In this document: positions 8,818 to 20,650 of the stretch, one piece after another
Numbering within the stretch: the stretch's first letter is position 1
How the letters are laid out: each line of letters starts with the position of its first letter
Source of the DNA: an uncultured Bacilli bacterium
Lineage (GTDB): Bacteria; Bacillota_I; Bacilli_A; RF39; UBA660
Reading direction: 5' to 3'
Assembly: GCA_934091055.1 (NCBI GenBank)
Contig: CAKOKN010000003.1
Coordinates: 62,001 to 126,000, forward strand
Length of the DNA: 64,000 nt
Position numbers and translations under genes: made by a program
Notes under the pieces: generated by a model
The model's input: the letters and a program-made list of their open reading frames with translations, nothing else
The model's database searches: none
Told to the model about the DNA's origin: nothing

Positions 8818-9462
8818 ATGTTAAAAAAGACAATATTTATTTTAAGTGGTATAGTAATAACACTTAGTGTAGTTATTGTTATTGTTTATAAAAATAATAC
8901 TTATAGTAATGAAGAAGTAGTGGATATATTTAAAGAAGATAATGAGAAAGATGATGAAGTAAAAGAAGAAGTTAATGATAAAAAGAAAGTAATAGTAGAT
9001 ATAAAGGGTAGTATTGTAAATCCTGGTGTTTATGAAGTAGATAGAACCTCTAGGGTTATGGATGTTATATCTTTAGCGGGAGGGTTACTAGAGGATGCTG
9101 ATACTAGTTTAATTAATTTAGCTAAAGTAGTAAGTGATGAAATGACTATAATTATTTATTCTAAAGAAGAAGTATCTTTAGAAAAAGATAAAGATGAATG
9201 TTTGTGTGATTGTCCTTTAATTAATAATGATGCTTGTATTAAAGAAGAAGATACTAAGGTAGAAGAAGATAATTATGTAAACATTAATACTTGTAGTAAG
9301 GAAGAATTGATGTCTATAAATGGTATAGGAGAAGCTAAGGCTAAGGCAATTATTGATTATAGAGAAAAGAATGGTAACTTTAATACTATAGAAGATATTA
9401 GAAATGTATCTGGTATAGGAGATGCTTTATTTGAAAAGATTAAGGCATATATTACAGTCTAA
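8818..9462 (+). CDS. comEA: Competence protein ComEA (DNA receptor)
   Basis: Membrane-anchored DNA-binding protein of natural transformation. An N-terminal helix (about 5-24) is followed by an acidic linker, an SLBB domain (IKGSIVNPGVYEV, VISLAGGLLEDAD), a short Cys-rich linker (CLCDCPLINNDAC) and a C-terminal double helix-hairpin-helix (VNINTCSKEELMSINGIG, IRNVSGIGDALFEKI). The 214 aa length is normal. The Cys cluster between the SLBB and HhH domains is unusual and could form disulfides outside the cell. It overlaps comEC by 41 bases. Confidence 0.92.
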   Translation: MLKKTIFILSGIVITLSVVIVIVYKNNTYSNEEVVDIFKEDNEKDDEVKEEVNDKKKVIVDIKGSIVNPGVYEVDRTSRVMDVISLAGGLLEDADTSLINLAKVVSDEMTIIIYSKEEVSLEKDKDECLCDCPLINNDACIKEEDTKVEEDNYVNINTCSKEELMSINGIGEAKAKAIIDYREKNGNFNTIEDIRNVSGIGDALFEKIKAYITV

Positions 9463-11494
9463 GTATTTATTTAAGATATTAGTAGGTATATTTTTAATAT
9501 ATAGTATTTTATTTACTAATTTATATACATTTAAATCTAAGTATAAGATAGATGATAATACTTTTATAGGTATTATATATGACTATAAAATAAATGATAA
9601 AGATATTACTTTGTATATTAAAGCTAAAGAAAAGATTATTGTTAAGTATAAGAGTGATAATTTGACTTTTGGTAAGATTTCTTTAGGTGATAAGTTATTA
9701 ATAAAGGGAGTGATTACTTCTATTGACAGTAGTACTATACCTAATACTTTTGATTATAAGAAATACTTATATAGAAAGGGTATATATTATATAGTAGAAG
9801 CTAATAGTATAAATAAAATAGATAATAATAATAATTATATATACACTATAAAGAATATACTGCAAGAGAGGATTAATAAATATAAATCTTATTTATATAT
9901 GAAGATATTTATACTGGGTGATAATGAATTAGATAGTGATATAAAGGATAGTTATAGAATAAATGGAGTATCACACTTATTTAGTATATCTGGTACATAT
10001 GTTAATTTTATTACTAGTATAATATATTTATATTTAGATAGAGTAACTAAAAGACGGAATATAAAATATGTAATAGTAGATATATTTTTAGTATTATATT
10101 TATTAATTTGTTTTTCTAGTTCATTACTTAGATCTATTATTATGTATATATTGTTTAGTATTAATAATATATTTAAATTAAATATAAGAAAAATAGATAT
10201 AATGCTTATTACTTTAATAGTGGGTATAATTATTAATCCATTTATTATATATGATATAGGGTTTATTTATTCTTATATTATATCTTTCTTTTTAGTTATG
10301 TTCTCTTATAAGGTAAGAGGTAAAAATAAAATATATAGATTTATATATATTACAGTGCTTTCTTTTTTAGTGGGGACTCCTATAACGATATATAATAGTT
10401 ATGAAATTAATATATTTAGTATATTTATAAATATTATTATAGTACCAATAGTAAGTTTATTTATATTTCCTTTAACTTTTATTACTTTTATATTTCCTAT
10501 ATTTGATGATATTTTGTATATGAATACTGGTGGTTTGGAAAATCTTTCTCTATATTTATCTAATGGATCATTTAAGATCATTTTTTGTAGACCTAATATA
10601 GTGGCTATAGTTATTTATTATATAATAATTATAAATGTTTTAACCAATATATTTAAGAATAAGAAGAGGACGATAGTATTTATAGTGGTTTATTTATTAT
10701 TTATGATTACTTGGAAGTGTATTCCTTATTTAGATAGTAATTTTAATGTTGTGATGCTTGATGTTGGAGAAGGGGACTGTATATTTATTAAGGCTCCTTG
10801 GGGGATGGGGAATATACTTATAGATACTGGTAATTCTTATGAAGACTATAGTGTTATGGAAAGTAAGGTTATGCCTTATTTAAAAAGTAGAGGTGTATCT
10901 AGAATTGATTATTTGATTATTAGTCACGGAGACGCAGATCATATAGGAGGAGCTTTATCTCTAGTTAAAGACTTTAATGTTAATAATGTTATATTAAATA
11001 ATGGTGATTATAGTAACTTAGAGATGGAACTTATAAGTGTATTAAAAAAGAAAAAGATATATTTTACAAGTGATGTAGATAAGATTAATATAAGAGGATG
11101 GTATATTTATTTTTTAAATAATAAACTTTTTGATAATGAAAATGATAATAGTATTATTAATTATTTTAAGATAAATAGTTATAGTTTCTTATTTATGGGT
11201 GATAGTTCTTTTGTAGTAGAGGATTATTTATTAGAAGAATATAATTTAAAAGATATTATTTTTTTGAAAGTAGGGCATCACGGCTCTGATACTTCTTCAA
11301 GTAGAGAGTTTATAGATAGTATTAATCCAGTAAATGCTTTAATTAGTGTTGGAAAGAATAATCGTTATGGACATCCTAAAGATAGTGTTTTAGATACTTT
11401 AAAGAATAGTAATATTTATAGAACAGACTTAGATGGTAGTATTGAGATTAAGTTTTATAAGAAGAGATATAAGATAAAGATTAGTAATTCATAA
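9422..11494 (+). CDS. comEC: Competence protein ComEC (DNA channel and nuclease)
   Basis: Polytopic protein that forms the DNA uptake channel. N-terminal helices and an OB-like segment (about 35-145) precede the competence membrane domain (about 165-430). A metallo-beta-lactamase domain follows, with LDVGEGDCIFIK, ISHGDADHIGG (metal-binding HxDxDH intact) and VGHHGSDTSSSREFI. Its 690 aa length is typical. The start is uncertain: ATG 9422 has GGAG right before it, while TTG 9431 has a better-spaced AGGAG. It is translationally coupled to comEA. Confidence 0.92.
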   Translation: MLYLKRLRHILQSKYLFKILVGIFLIYSILFTNLYTFKSKYKIDDNTFIGIIYDYKINDKDITLYIKAKEKIIVKYKSDNLTFGKISLGDKLLIKGVITSIDSSTIPNTFDYKKYLYRKGIYYIVEANSINKIDNNNNYIYTIKNILQERINKYKSYLYMKIFILGDNELDSDIKDSYRINGVSHLFSISGTYVNFITSIIYLYLDRVTKRRNIKYVIVDIFLVLYLLICFSSSLLRSIIMYILFSINNIFKLNIRKIDIMLITLIVGIIINPFIIYDIGFIYSYIISFFLVMFSYKVRGKNKIYRFIYITVLSFLVGTPITIYNSYEINIFSIFINIIIVPIVSLFIFPLTFITFIFPIFDDILYMNTGGLENLSLYLSNGSFKIIFCRPNIVAIVIYYIIIINVLTNIFKNKKRTIVFIVVYLLFMITWKCIPYLDSNFNVVMLDVGEGDCIFIKAPWGMGNILIDTGNSYEDYSVMESKVMPYLKSRGVSRIDYLIISHGDADHIGGALSLVKDFNVNNVILNNGDYSNLEMELISVLKKKKIYFTSDVDKINIRGWYIYFLNNKLFDNENDNSIINYFKINSYSFLFMGDSSFVVEDYLLEEYNLKDIIFLKVGHHGSDTSSSREFIDSINPVNALISVGKNNRYGHPKDSVLDTLKNSNIYRTDLDGSIEIKFYKKRYKIKISNS

Positions 11495-11509
11495 GAGAGG
11501 AGTATTTAA

Positions 11510-11785
11510 ATGAATGAAATAAAAGAATATACTAAAAAGATGTTTGAGGACATTAAATATATAGATGAAAATGGTAGTGAATACTGGTTTGCAAGAGAGT
11601 TACAGGAAGCACTACAATATACTGAATGGAGAAAATTTAAAGGCGTGATTGATAAAGCAAAAATTGCTTGTGAGTCAAGTGGTTATAAGGCTTTAGAACA
11701 TTTTGGCGGCGTCGACAAAACATTAAATATGCCAAATGGTGGTGTAAAAAATATTATTGATTACAAGTTATCAAGATATGCCTGA
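11510..11785 (+). pseudogene. Truncated DinD/BRO-N-like gene fragment
   Basis: A 91 aa fragment matching the N-terminus of DNA-damage-inducible protein D-type proteins: DENGSEYWFARELQEALQY, WRKFKGVIDKAK and NGGVKNIIDYKLSRYA. In full-length relatives the chain continues past SRYA with CYLIVQNGDP and about 150-200 more residues. Here a TGA follows and the downstream bases show no continuation in any frame that I can recognise. A good ribosome site remains. Most likely a decayed gene, possibly a former phage or plasmid passenger. Confidence 0.7.
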
Positions 11786-11903
11786 AATTAAGATTTTGAT
11801 ATCAATTAATTAATATATTATTTAGATAAATATTGGAACTCTTTTATATATATTTGCATAATATATAGTGTCATAAGTATTACTTATGTTTATATATAGA
11901 GAT

Positions 11904-11928
11904 GGTCTCCTTTTAGGGAGACTATTTT
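11904..11928 (+). terminator. Terminator downstream of the dinD fragment
   Basis: GGTCTCC-TTTTA-GGGAGACT stem followed by ATTTTAG. Weak T-run. Confidence 0.5.
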
Positions 11929-11958
11929 AGTTAAATAGATGTTTATTAGAAAAAGTAC

Positions 11959-11988
11959 TTGCAATTTTACTTAGGAATAGTATATAAT
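11959..11988 (+). promoter_or_regulatory. Promoter of topA
   Basis: TTGCAA at 11959-11964, 18-base spacer, TATAAT at 11983-11988, then an AAAGGAA ribosome site. Confidence 0.65.
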
Positions 11989-12008
11989 GTTACAGAAAGG
12001 AACTGATT

Positions 12009-14039
12009 ATGGCAAAGAATTTAGTAATAGTGGAATCTCCACATAAAAGTAAAACTATTGAAAATTATTTGGGGAAAGATTATAAAGTTGTCTCTTCTTT
12101 GGGACATATTAGAGATTTAGCTACATCAGGCAAATATGGCTTTGGTGTTGATATAGATAATGGTTTTAAACCAGATTATAAAATAATTAAGGGTAAAAAT
12201 AAATTAGTAAAAGAGTTAAAGAAAGATATAAAAGATTCTGATTTTGTGTATCTTGCTACCGACCCTGACCGTGAGGGAGAGGCTATTAGTTGGCATTTAT
12301 ATGATACTTTAGGTCTAAATGATAATAATTATAAGAGAATAGTCTTTAATGAAATAACTAAGGGAGCTGTTTTAGATTCTTTTAATAAAGCTAGAAAGAT
12401 AGATGATAATTTAGTTAAATCACAAGAAGCTAGAAGAATATTAGATAGAATAATTGGATTTAGACTTAGTAAGCTTATGCAATCAAAGACTGGGGGTAAG
12501 TCTGCGGGTAGAGTGCAGTCTGTTGCTTTAAAGTTAATAGTAGATAGAGAAAGAGAAATAGAAGCATTTGTTCCTGAAGATTATTATGAGATAGAAGCTA
12601 TGTTTCAAGACTTTACTGCGAAGCTTGATTCTTTTGGTGATAATAAATTAGAGATAAAAACAGAAGAAGAAGCTAAGAGTATTTTAGATAAATTATCTAA
12701 TACATTTAAGATTGAAAAAGTAGATAAGAAAGAGAAAGCTAAGAAGAGTAAGGCCCCTTTTATTACTAGTACTCTTCAGCAAGAGGCTTCTACTAAACTT
12801 GGATTTACTTCGAAGAAGACAATGATGATAGCACAGAAGTTATATGAGGGTGTTAGTTTAAAAGATGAGACTGTTGGTTTGATTTCTTATATGAGAACAG
12901 ATTCTATTAGATTATCTGAGGAGTTTACTGGGGCTACTTATTCTTATATAAAAGATAAGTTTGGTAGTGAATATGTTGGTTATGTTAAGAAGAGCAAGAA
13001 GACAGAGAATGTACAGGATGCACATGAAGCTATTAGACCGACATCTATTTATAGAGAACCTGATATGGTAAAGGAATACTTAACTAATGATGAGTATAAG
13101 TTATATAGACTTATTTATTATAGAGCACTTGCATCACTTATGAAAGATGCTAAAGTGGAAGCTACTTTGGTTATTCTTGATAATAATAATTATAAATTTA
13201 AAGTTAATGGTCAAGTAGTTATCTTTGATGGTTATTTGAAGATTTATAATGATTATGAGTCTTCTCTTGATGTTGTACTTCCTGATTTTGATAAATATAA
13301 TGGTAGTATTTTATCCGATGATATTGAGTATACTAAACATACTACTAAACCTCCTAGTAGGTATACTGAGAGTAAGCTTATAAAAGAAATGGAAGAACTT
13401 GGTATAGGAAGACCTTCTACTTATGCTAAGACTATTGATACTATTGAGGAGAGAGGTTATGTTAAAGTAGAGGATAAAAAATTTGTGCCTACTGAAGTTG
13501 GAATAGAGACTACTGATAAGTTACAAGAATTCTTTAAAGATATTATTAATGTAGAGTATACAAGGATGATGGAAGATGATCTTGATAAGATAGCAGAAGG
13601 GGACTTAGAGTGGAATAAGTTACTTGAGTTATTTTATAAAGATTTTGAACCTAAAGTAGAAGTGGCATTTAAGGAGATGGAGAAGAAGGCTCCAGTTGCT
13701 ACTGGAGAGAAGTGCCCTAATTGTGGGGCTGATTTGGTTATAAAGCAAAGTAAATATGGTAAGTTTGTGGCTTGTTCTAATTATCCTACTTGTAAATATA
13801 TAAAACAAAATGAAGAAAAGAAAGAAATTAAAGAGATAATGGATTGTCCACATTGCGATGGTAAAATAATAGAGAGAAAGACGAAGAGGGGTAAAGTATT
13901 TTATGGCTGCTCTAACTTTCCTAAGTGTAAATTTGCGAGTTGGGATTTACCAATTTCAGAAAAGTGTCCTAAGTGTAATGGAACATTAGTGGAAAAGAAA
14001 GATAAGATTAAGTGTATGGATTGTGATTACGAAAGATAG
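12009..14039 (+). CDS. topA: DNA topoisomerase I
   Basis: Type IA topoisomerase that relaxes negative supercoils. The Toprim domain is at the N-terminus (VIVESPHKSKTIENYL, DPDREGEAISWHL), the active-site region is SYMRTDSIRLS with the catalytic Tyr, and the GIGRPSTYAKTI block is intact. The C-terminus carries three zinc-ribbon repeats: two complete (CPNCGADL..CSNYPTC, CPHCDGKI..CSNFPKC) and a last one with CPKCNGTL..CMDC. The 676 aa length is normal. Promoter and ribosome site are clear. Confidence 0.97.
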   Translation: MAKNLVIVESPHKSKTIENYLGKDYKVVSSLGHIRDLATSGKYGFGVDIDNGFKPDYKIIKGKNKLVKELKKDIKDSDFVYLATDPDREGEAISWHLYDTLGLNDNNYKRIVFNEITKGAVLDSFNKARKIDDNLVKSQEARRILDRIIGFRLSKLMQSKTGGKSAGRVQSVALKLIVDREREIEAFVPEDYYEIEAMFQDFTAKLDSFGDNKLEIKTEEEAKSILDKLSNTFKIEKVDKKEKAKKSKAPFITSTLQQEASTKLGFTSKKTMMIAQKLYEGVSLKDETVGLISYMRTDSIRLSEEFTGATYSYIKDKFGSEYVGYVKKSKKTENVQDAHEAIRPTSIYREPDMVKEYLTNDEYKLYRLIYYRALASLMKDAKVEATLVILDNNNYKFKVNGQVVIFDGYLKIYNDYESSLDVVLPDFDKYNGSILSDDIEYTKHTTKPPSRYTESKLIKEMEELGIGRPSTYAKTIDTIEERGYVKVEDKKFVPTEVGIETTDKLQEFFKDIINVEYTRMMEDDLDKIAEGDLEWNKLLELFYKDFEPKVEVAFKEMEKKAPVATGEKCPNCGADLVIKQSKYGKFVACSNYPTCKYIKQNEEKKEIKEIMDCPHCDGKIIERKTKRGKVFYGCSNFPKCKFASWDLPISEKCPKCNGTLVEKKDKIKCMDCDYER

Positions 14040-14061
14040 TAGAAATACTATTTTTCTTTTG

Positions 14062-14090
14062 TTGCAATTTGGTACTTTATATGATAAAAT
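14062..14090 (+). promoter_or_regulatory. Promoter of the SGNH multidomain gene
   Basis: TTGCAA at 14062-14067, 17-base spacer, TAAAAT at 14085-14090. It follows a short hairpin and T-run after topA. Confidence 0.55.
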
Positions 14091-14113
14091 AAATTTATGT
14101 TATGGGAGATATT

Positions 14114-15796
14114 ATGAAGAAGAAATTTATTTTATTAGTTATTTGTTTTATTACCTTCATTAGTGGTGTTTGTAGTGTTAGAGCGAAAACTTATGACTCT
14201 TTTTATTGTAATGAAGGAGCTGCTAAAGAACTTATTAAAATATTAGTTAATGAAGTTGGAGGGCAGATTACTCCTGATCAAAATGAAGACTTTTTTGCTA
14301 AGTTAAATACAGCTGCTGTTATTATGAATAATGCTATTGATCAAAGAAAACAAGATAAGACTTTGGAGAAGAAAATATATAATTTGCGTGATGGAGCTTA
14401 TGCGGGTCATTCGACTTATAAGAATAGATCTTATGAAAGTATTATTAAGAGTTCTGGCGTTGATGAGGGAAAAATGGTTTATATTGCAGAACTTGTTTTA
14501 TCTGGTAATTATACGCTTCCTAAGAATATGACTTGGCAGGCAGCAGGTTATTTACTTAGACAATATGGAGCTACTACTTGGACTTATGTTAGTGTTAGTT
14601 CTTCAATTGGATATGATGTTCATTTTGGTTATAATGGAAAACTTGCTAATGTGGATGTTATGGGTAATAAGATTACTAATACGTCTCCTGAGTACTATAG
14701 AAATAAAGCTAAATCGCTTATGAAGTCTGATTATTCTAATTATAAGATAAGTAAGGTGTGTAAGAATAATTTGTCTGGAGGAAGTGGTAACTCTGGAAGT
14801 TCAGGTAATTCTAGTTCGGGAGATGGAACTACAACACCTAATATACCTGAGGAGGTAGTTATTGATGTTCCTGCTTGTGAAAATCCTGAGGTACTTAGAG
14901 TTATATATTTTATTACACTTCTTATAGATATTGTTAAGTTAGTTGTACCTATTGGTCTTGTTATAGTAGGAATGATTGATTTTTCTAAGGGTGTTGTTGC
15001 TACTGATGAAGGGGCTCAGAAGAAGGTTATTAAGATTTTTGTTAAGAGAGTTATATATGCTATTCTTATATTTGCGGTTCCTTGGATAGTTAAGACGATT
15101 ATGGTTAATTTGGGTAACTTGACAGAAGGGGTTAATTTTACGGATTGTTTAGAGAATGCTAATAAGGATAGTATTGCTAAGTATGATGCTAAATTAAAAG
15201 AACTAGAGGATGCGGCAAAGAGTAATACTTCTAGTGGTGCTAGTACTACTAGTAGTTCTAGTAAAAAGGATTTTACGATATATATAGGGGACTCTAGAAC
15301 GGTTGGTATGTGTAGTTATGTTAGTTTGTCTTCGAGTGAGGACTGTAGTATTACTAAAGGAGGAGAAGGTTATCCTTGGCTAACTGGTAGTAGTGTTAGT
15401 AGTTCGCTTGATAGTTTGATTGGTGAGCATCCTAATAGTTATATTGTTATTAATATGGGTGCTAATAGTGGACTTAGTAATTCGGAAGCTAAAGAATATG
15501 CTACGTTTTATAATAGTTTGGCTAGTAAGTATACTAGTTCTAAGGTGGTAGCAGTATCTGTTACTCAGGTTGATCCTACTGTGGCTAAGGCAAGTGGTAT
15601 GTATACTGATATAGATATTGATACTAATAGTGTTAGTGATTTTAATAAGGCGTTAAAGAAGAATTTGTCTTCTTCGGTTAAGTATTGTGATGTTTATTCT
15701 AGTATAGCTAATAATTATAGAACTATTGATGGCGTTCATTATGATGAGAATACTTATAAATCTATATATAATGCTATTAAGAAGTGTCTTGATTAG
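14114..15796 (+). CDS. Secreted multidomain protein: SleB-like, twin TM and SGNH hydrolase domains
   Basis: A 560 aa protein with an unusual domain order. A signal peptide (about 1-25) leads into a region resembling SleB/CwlJ-type cell-wall hydrolases (ILVNEVGGQ, AAVIMNNA, YIAELVLSGNYTLPKNMTW). A Ser/Gly-rich linker follows. Then come two hydrophobic helices around a basic loop (about 265-345; VPIGLVIVGMIDFSKG, VIYAILIFAVPWIVK), like VirB2/TrbC-type pilin helices. The C-terminus (about 390-560) is an SGNH/GDSL hydrolase: IYIGDSRTVGM, NMGANSG, DGVHYDENTY. The catalytic Ser, Asn and Asp/His blocks are present. The ATG at 14114 has GGGAGAT upstream. SleB-like and VirB2-like labels are inferred; SGNH is firm. 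It may remodel or deacylate envelope polymers. Confidence 0.7.
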   Translation: MKKKFILLVICFITFISGVCSVRAKTYDSFYCNEGAAKELIKILVNEVGGQITPDQNEDFFAKLNTAAVIMNNAIDQRKQDKTLEKKIYNLRDGAYAGHSTYKNRSYESIIKSSGVDEGKMVYIAELVLSGNYTLPKNMTWQAAGYLLRQYGATTWTYVSVSSSIGYDVHFGYNGKLANVDVMGNKITNTSPEYYRNKAKSLMKSDYSNYKISKVCKNNLSGGSGNSGSSGNSSSGDGTTTPNIPEEVVIDVPACENPEVLRVIYFITLLIDIVKLVVPIGLVIVGMIDFSKGVVATDEGAQKKVIKIFVKRVIYAILIFAVPWIVKTIMVNLGNLTEGVNFTDCLENANKDSIAKYDAKLKELEDAAKSNTSSGASTTSSSSKKDFTIYIGDSRTVGMCSYVSLSSSEDCSITKGGEGYPWLTGSSVSSSLDSLIGEHPNSYIVINMGANSGLSNSEAKEYATFYNSLASKYTSSKVVAVSVTQVDPTVAKASGMYTDIDIDTNSVSDFNKALKKNLSSSVKYCDVYSSIANNYRTIDGVHYDENTYKSIYNAIKKCLD

Positions 15797-15803
15797 GTTT
15801 ATT

Positions 15804-15868
15804 CCTTGGAAGCCAATTGTCTTCCAAGGTTTGATAGAGCCTGTAGTCTCTATCAAAGTGATTTTTTG
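15804..15868 (+). repeat. Paired-hairpin element, copy 2 (AGCC...GTCT orientation)
   Basis: Two hairpins directly abut. Hairpin 1 (15804-15829) pairs CCTTGGAAG with CTTCCAAGG around CC-AATT-GT. Hairpin 2 (15830-15857) pairs TTTGATAGAG with CTCTATCAAA around CC-TGTA-GT. It ends in GTGATTTTTTG, so hairpin 2 could terminate transcription. Both loops show the AGCC...GTCT signature. Confidence 0.75.
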
Positions 15869-15876
15869 AGGAAATT

Positions 15877-15906
15877 AACTGGCAATTGTTTGTCAGTTTT
15901 TTTTCA
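15877..15906 (+). terminator. Terminator upstream of the rotary ATPase operon
   Basis: Stem AACTGGCAA/TTGTCAGTT (one wobble) followed by eight or more T. It isolates the ATPase operon from the SGNH gene. Confidence 0.8.
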
Positions 15907-15912
15907 AAATAA

Positions 15913-15941
15913 TTGACTTATTTCTTCTTAAATGTTATACT
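15913..15941 (+). promoter_or_regulatory. Promoter of the F1-like ATPase operon
   Basis: TTGACT at 15913-15918, 17-base spacer, TATACT at 15936-15941. No terminator or strong promoter was seen between here and 22806, so one long transcript is likely. Confidence 0.75.
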
Positions 15942-15967
15942 TAGTATGGTAGGAAAGTGGGAACTTT

Positions 15968-16714
15968 ATGAAGAAAAAAAAGGGAGAAAAAAATTATAAT
16001 TATGATACTAAAAGATTTATTTTGATATTTACGATGATGTTATGTTTAGTTATATCTATGAGTAGTTATTGGGTATTTGCCTATAATCACAAGAAGAAAT
16101 ATAACCTAGATAATGATAGGATTATTAGTTATAGAATAAGTGACTATACTAGAACTGATGGTAATATTATGTATCTTAGAAATCTTGATGAGAACATTGA
16201 CAAAAAATTTGTTGATAGTCAAAAGAATATTATAAATAATAATAAAATTATTGATACTGATTTTAGAGTTGGAATATATAAAGGAATACTATCTATTAAG
16301 ATTGCTTATACCTTGTATGGCGATTTAGCTAACTATGAAGAGAATGTTATTTTAAATGTTGATTTATATAACAATAAAGAAGTAAGTAATGACGATATGC
16401 TTAGATTATGCTCTAGTGATTATAAAAGTGTTGCTACAGATATATATGAGGAATATATAAAATTACCTAATACTTTTGTAGGTACTGTTACTGATACTAT
16501 TGATAATAGTAAATTAACTAAAGAAGAATTTAATAATCAGAGTGAAAAATATATAATTAGAATTAGAGAAAAATTACCTGATGTAATGGAAACTTATATA
16601 TATGAAGATGAAGTATATTATGTAGTTAGATTATCTGACATTTATAAAGTTTGTTACTATACTAATGTTGATACTGCTAATGTTAATATAAATAGAAAGA
16701 TAGGAAAAATATAG
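15968..16714 (+). CDS. Single-pass membrane protein opening the F1-like ATPase operon
   Basis: A 248 aa protein with a very basic N-terminus (MKKKKGEKNYNYDTKRF), one membrane helix (about 17-38) and a long soluble C-terminal part, predicted extracytoplasmic by the positive-inside rule. The region GIYKGILSIKIAYTLYG and the following strands weakly recall the DUF4163/DUF3298 (RsiV-like) fold; this is only a suggestion. It is the first gene of the operon and sits 15 bases before the c-like gene. It has no counterpart in standard ATP synthase operons. It could be a surface-facing partner or stator of the machine. Confidence 0.6.
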   Translation: MKKKKGEKNYNYDTKRFILIFTMMLCLVISMSSYWVFAYNHKKKYNLDNDRIISYRISDYTRTDGNIMYLRNLDENIDKKFVDSQKNIINNNKIIDTDFRVGIYKGILSIKIAYTLYGDLANYEENVILNVDLYNNKEVSNDDMLRLCSSDYKSVATDIYEEYIKLPNTFVGTVTDTIDNSKLTKEEFNNQSEKYIIRIREKLPDVMETYIYEDEVYYVVRLSDIYKVCYYTNVDTANVNINRKIGKI

Positions 16715-16975
<261 letters not shown>

Positions 16976-16977
16976 TA

Positions 16978-17736
16978 ATGACTATTTTTATTATCTCTTT
17001 TACTGTTATTATCTTGCTTGTTGTATCTATGAGCTTAGTTCTTAGAAATGCTGTTAAACAAGTAGATGATAAATCAAAATCATATTTTGTTGATAAATTA
17101 AAAGAATATGATTATTTAATCGATGAGAAAGAAAAGAAACTTTCTGAATTAGAAAGCGAATTAGAGAAAAGAAAACAAGGGTTAAAAGACAATAGTGATA
17201 ATAATGGAAAACCTAATTATGATTTCGATAGTAGTATAATAGATTTACTTACTGAGACCAGTTATTTAGATAAAAATATATTTGCTATTAATAAGAAAAT
17301 AGAAGAGAAGTTTATTATTAATTATGAAGATTTAATAAAGGACTTTTTATCTAATATTAAGGATGATAATAAATATGATTTTTGTCTTAAACTTAGAAAG
17401 AAATTTACTCCTTTGGAGATATATAAAATAGAAGTTATGCTTCCTATGGAGAGAGATGAATATTTAAAGAAATTTTTAACTAAAGAAGAGTATATGGTAT
17501 ATGAGATCTTTTTAGCTAGTAATAGATTTAATATGGAGGATTTTGTTGATTATTTGAATAGACTTATCGAACTTAACGATCCTACCATTACCATTTTAGT
17601 ACCTAGTAAAAATGTTAATTACGATTATATTGATAATAGAGTTAAAACTAAGGTATCTGAAAATATATATAAAGGTATAAAGATTTTGTATAGAAACAAG
17701 ATATATGACTTTAGCTTAAATGAAGGGAATGTGTGA
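16978..17736 (+). CDS. b/delta-like peripheral stalk subunit
   Basis: A 252 aa protein with an N-terminal membrane helix (about 2-22), a charged coiled coil (about 30-75; DEKEKKLSELESELEKRKQ) and a helical then beta C-terminal region. The end (ENIYKGIKILYRNKIYDFSL) resembles the GG.....GD.V.D.S strand that closes delta/OSCP subunits. Position between the c-like and alpha-like genes is where b and delta lie in atp operons. I read it as a fused b-delta stalk; this is inference from layout and the C-terminal pattern. It starts 2 bases after the c gene and ends just before alpha. Confidence 0.6.
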   Translation: MTIFIISFTVIILLVVSMSLVLRNAVKQVDDKSKSYFVDKLKEYDYLIDEKEKKLSELESELEKRKQGLKDNSDNNGKPNYDFDSSIIDLLTETSYLDKNIFAINKKIEEKFIINYEDLIKDFLSNIKDDNKYDFCLKLRKKFTPLEIYKIEVMLPMERDEYLKKFLTKEEYMVYEIFLASNRFNMEDFVDYLNRLIELNDPTITILVPSKNVNYDYIDNRVKTKVSENIYKGIKILYRNKIYDFSLNEGNV

Positions 17737-17737
17737 T

Positions 17738-20649
<2,912 letters not shown>

Positions 20650-20650
20650 T

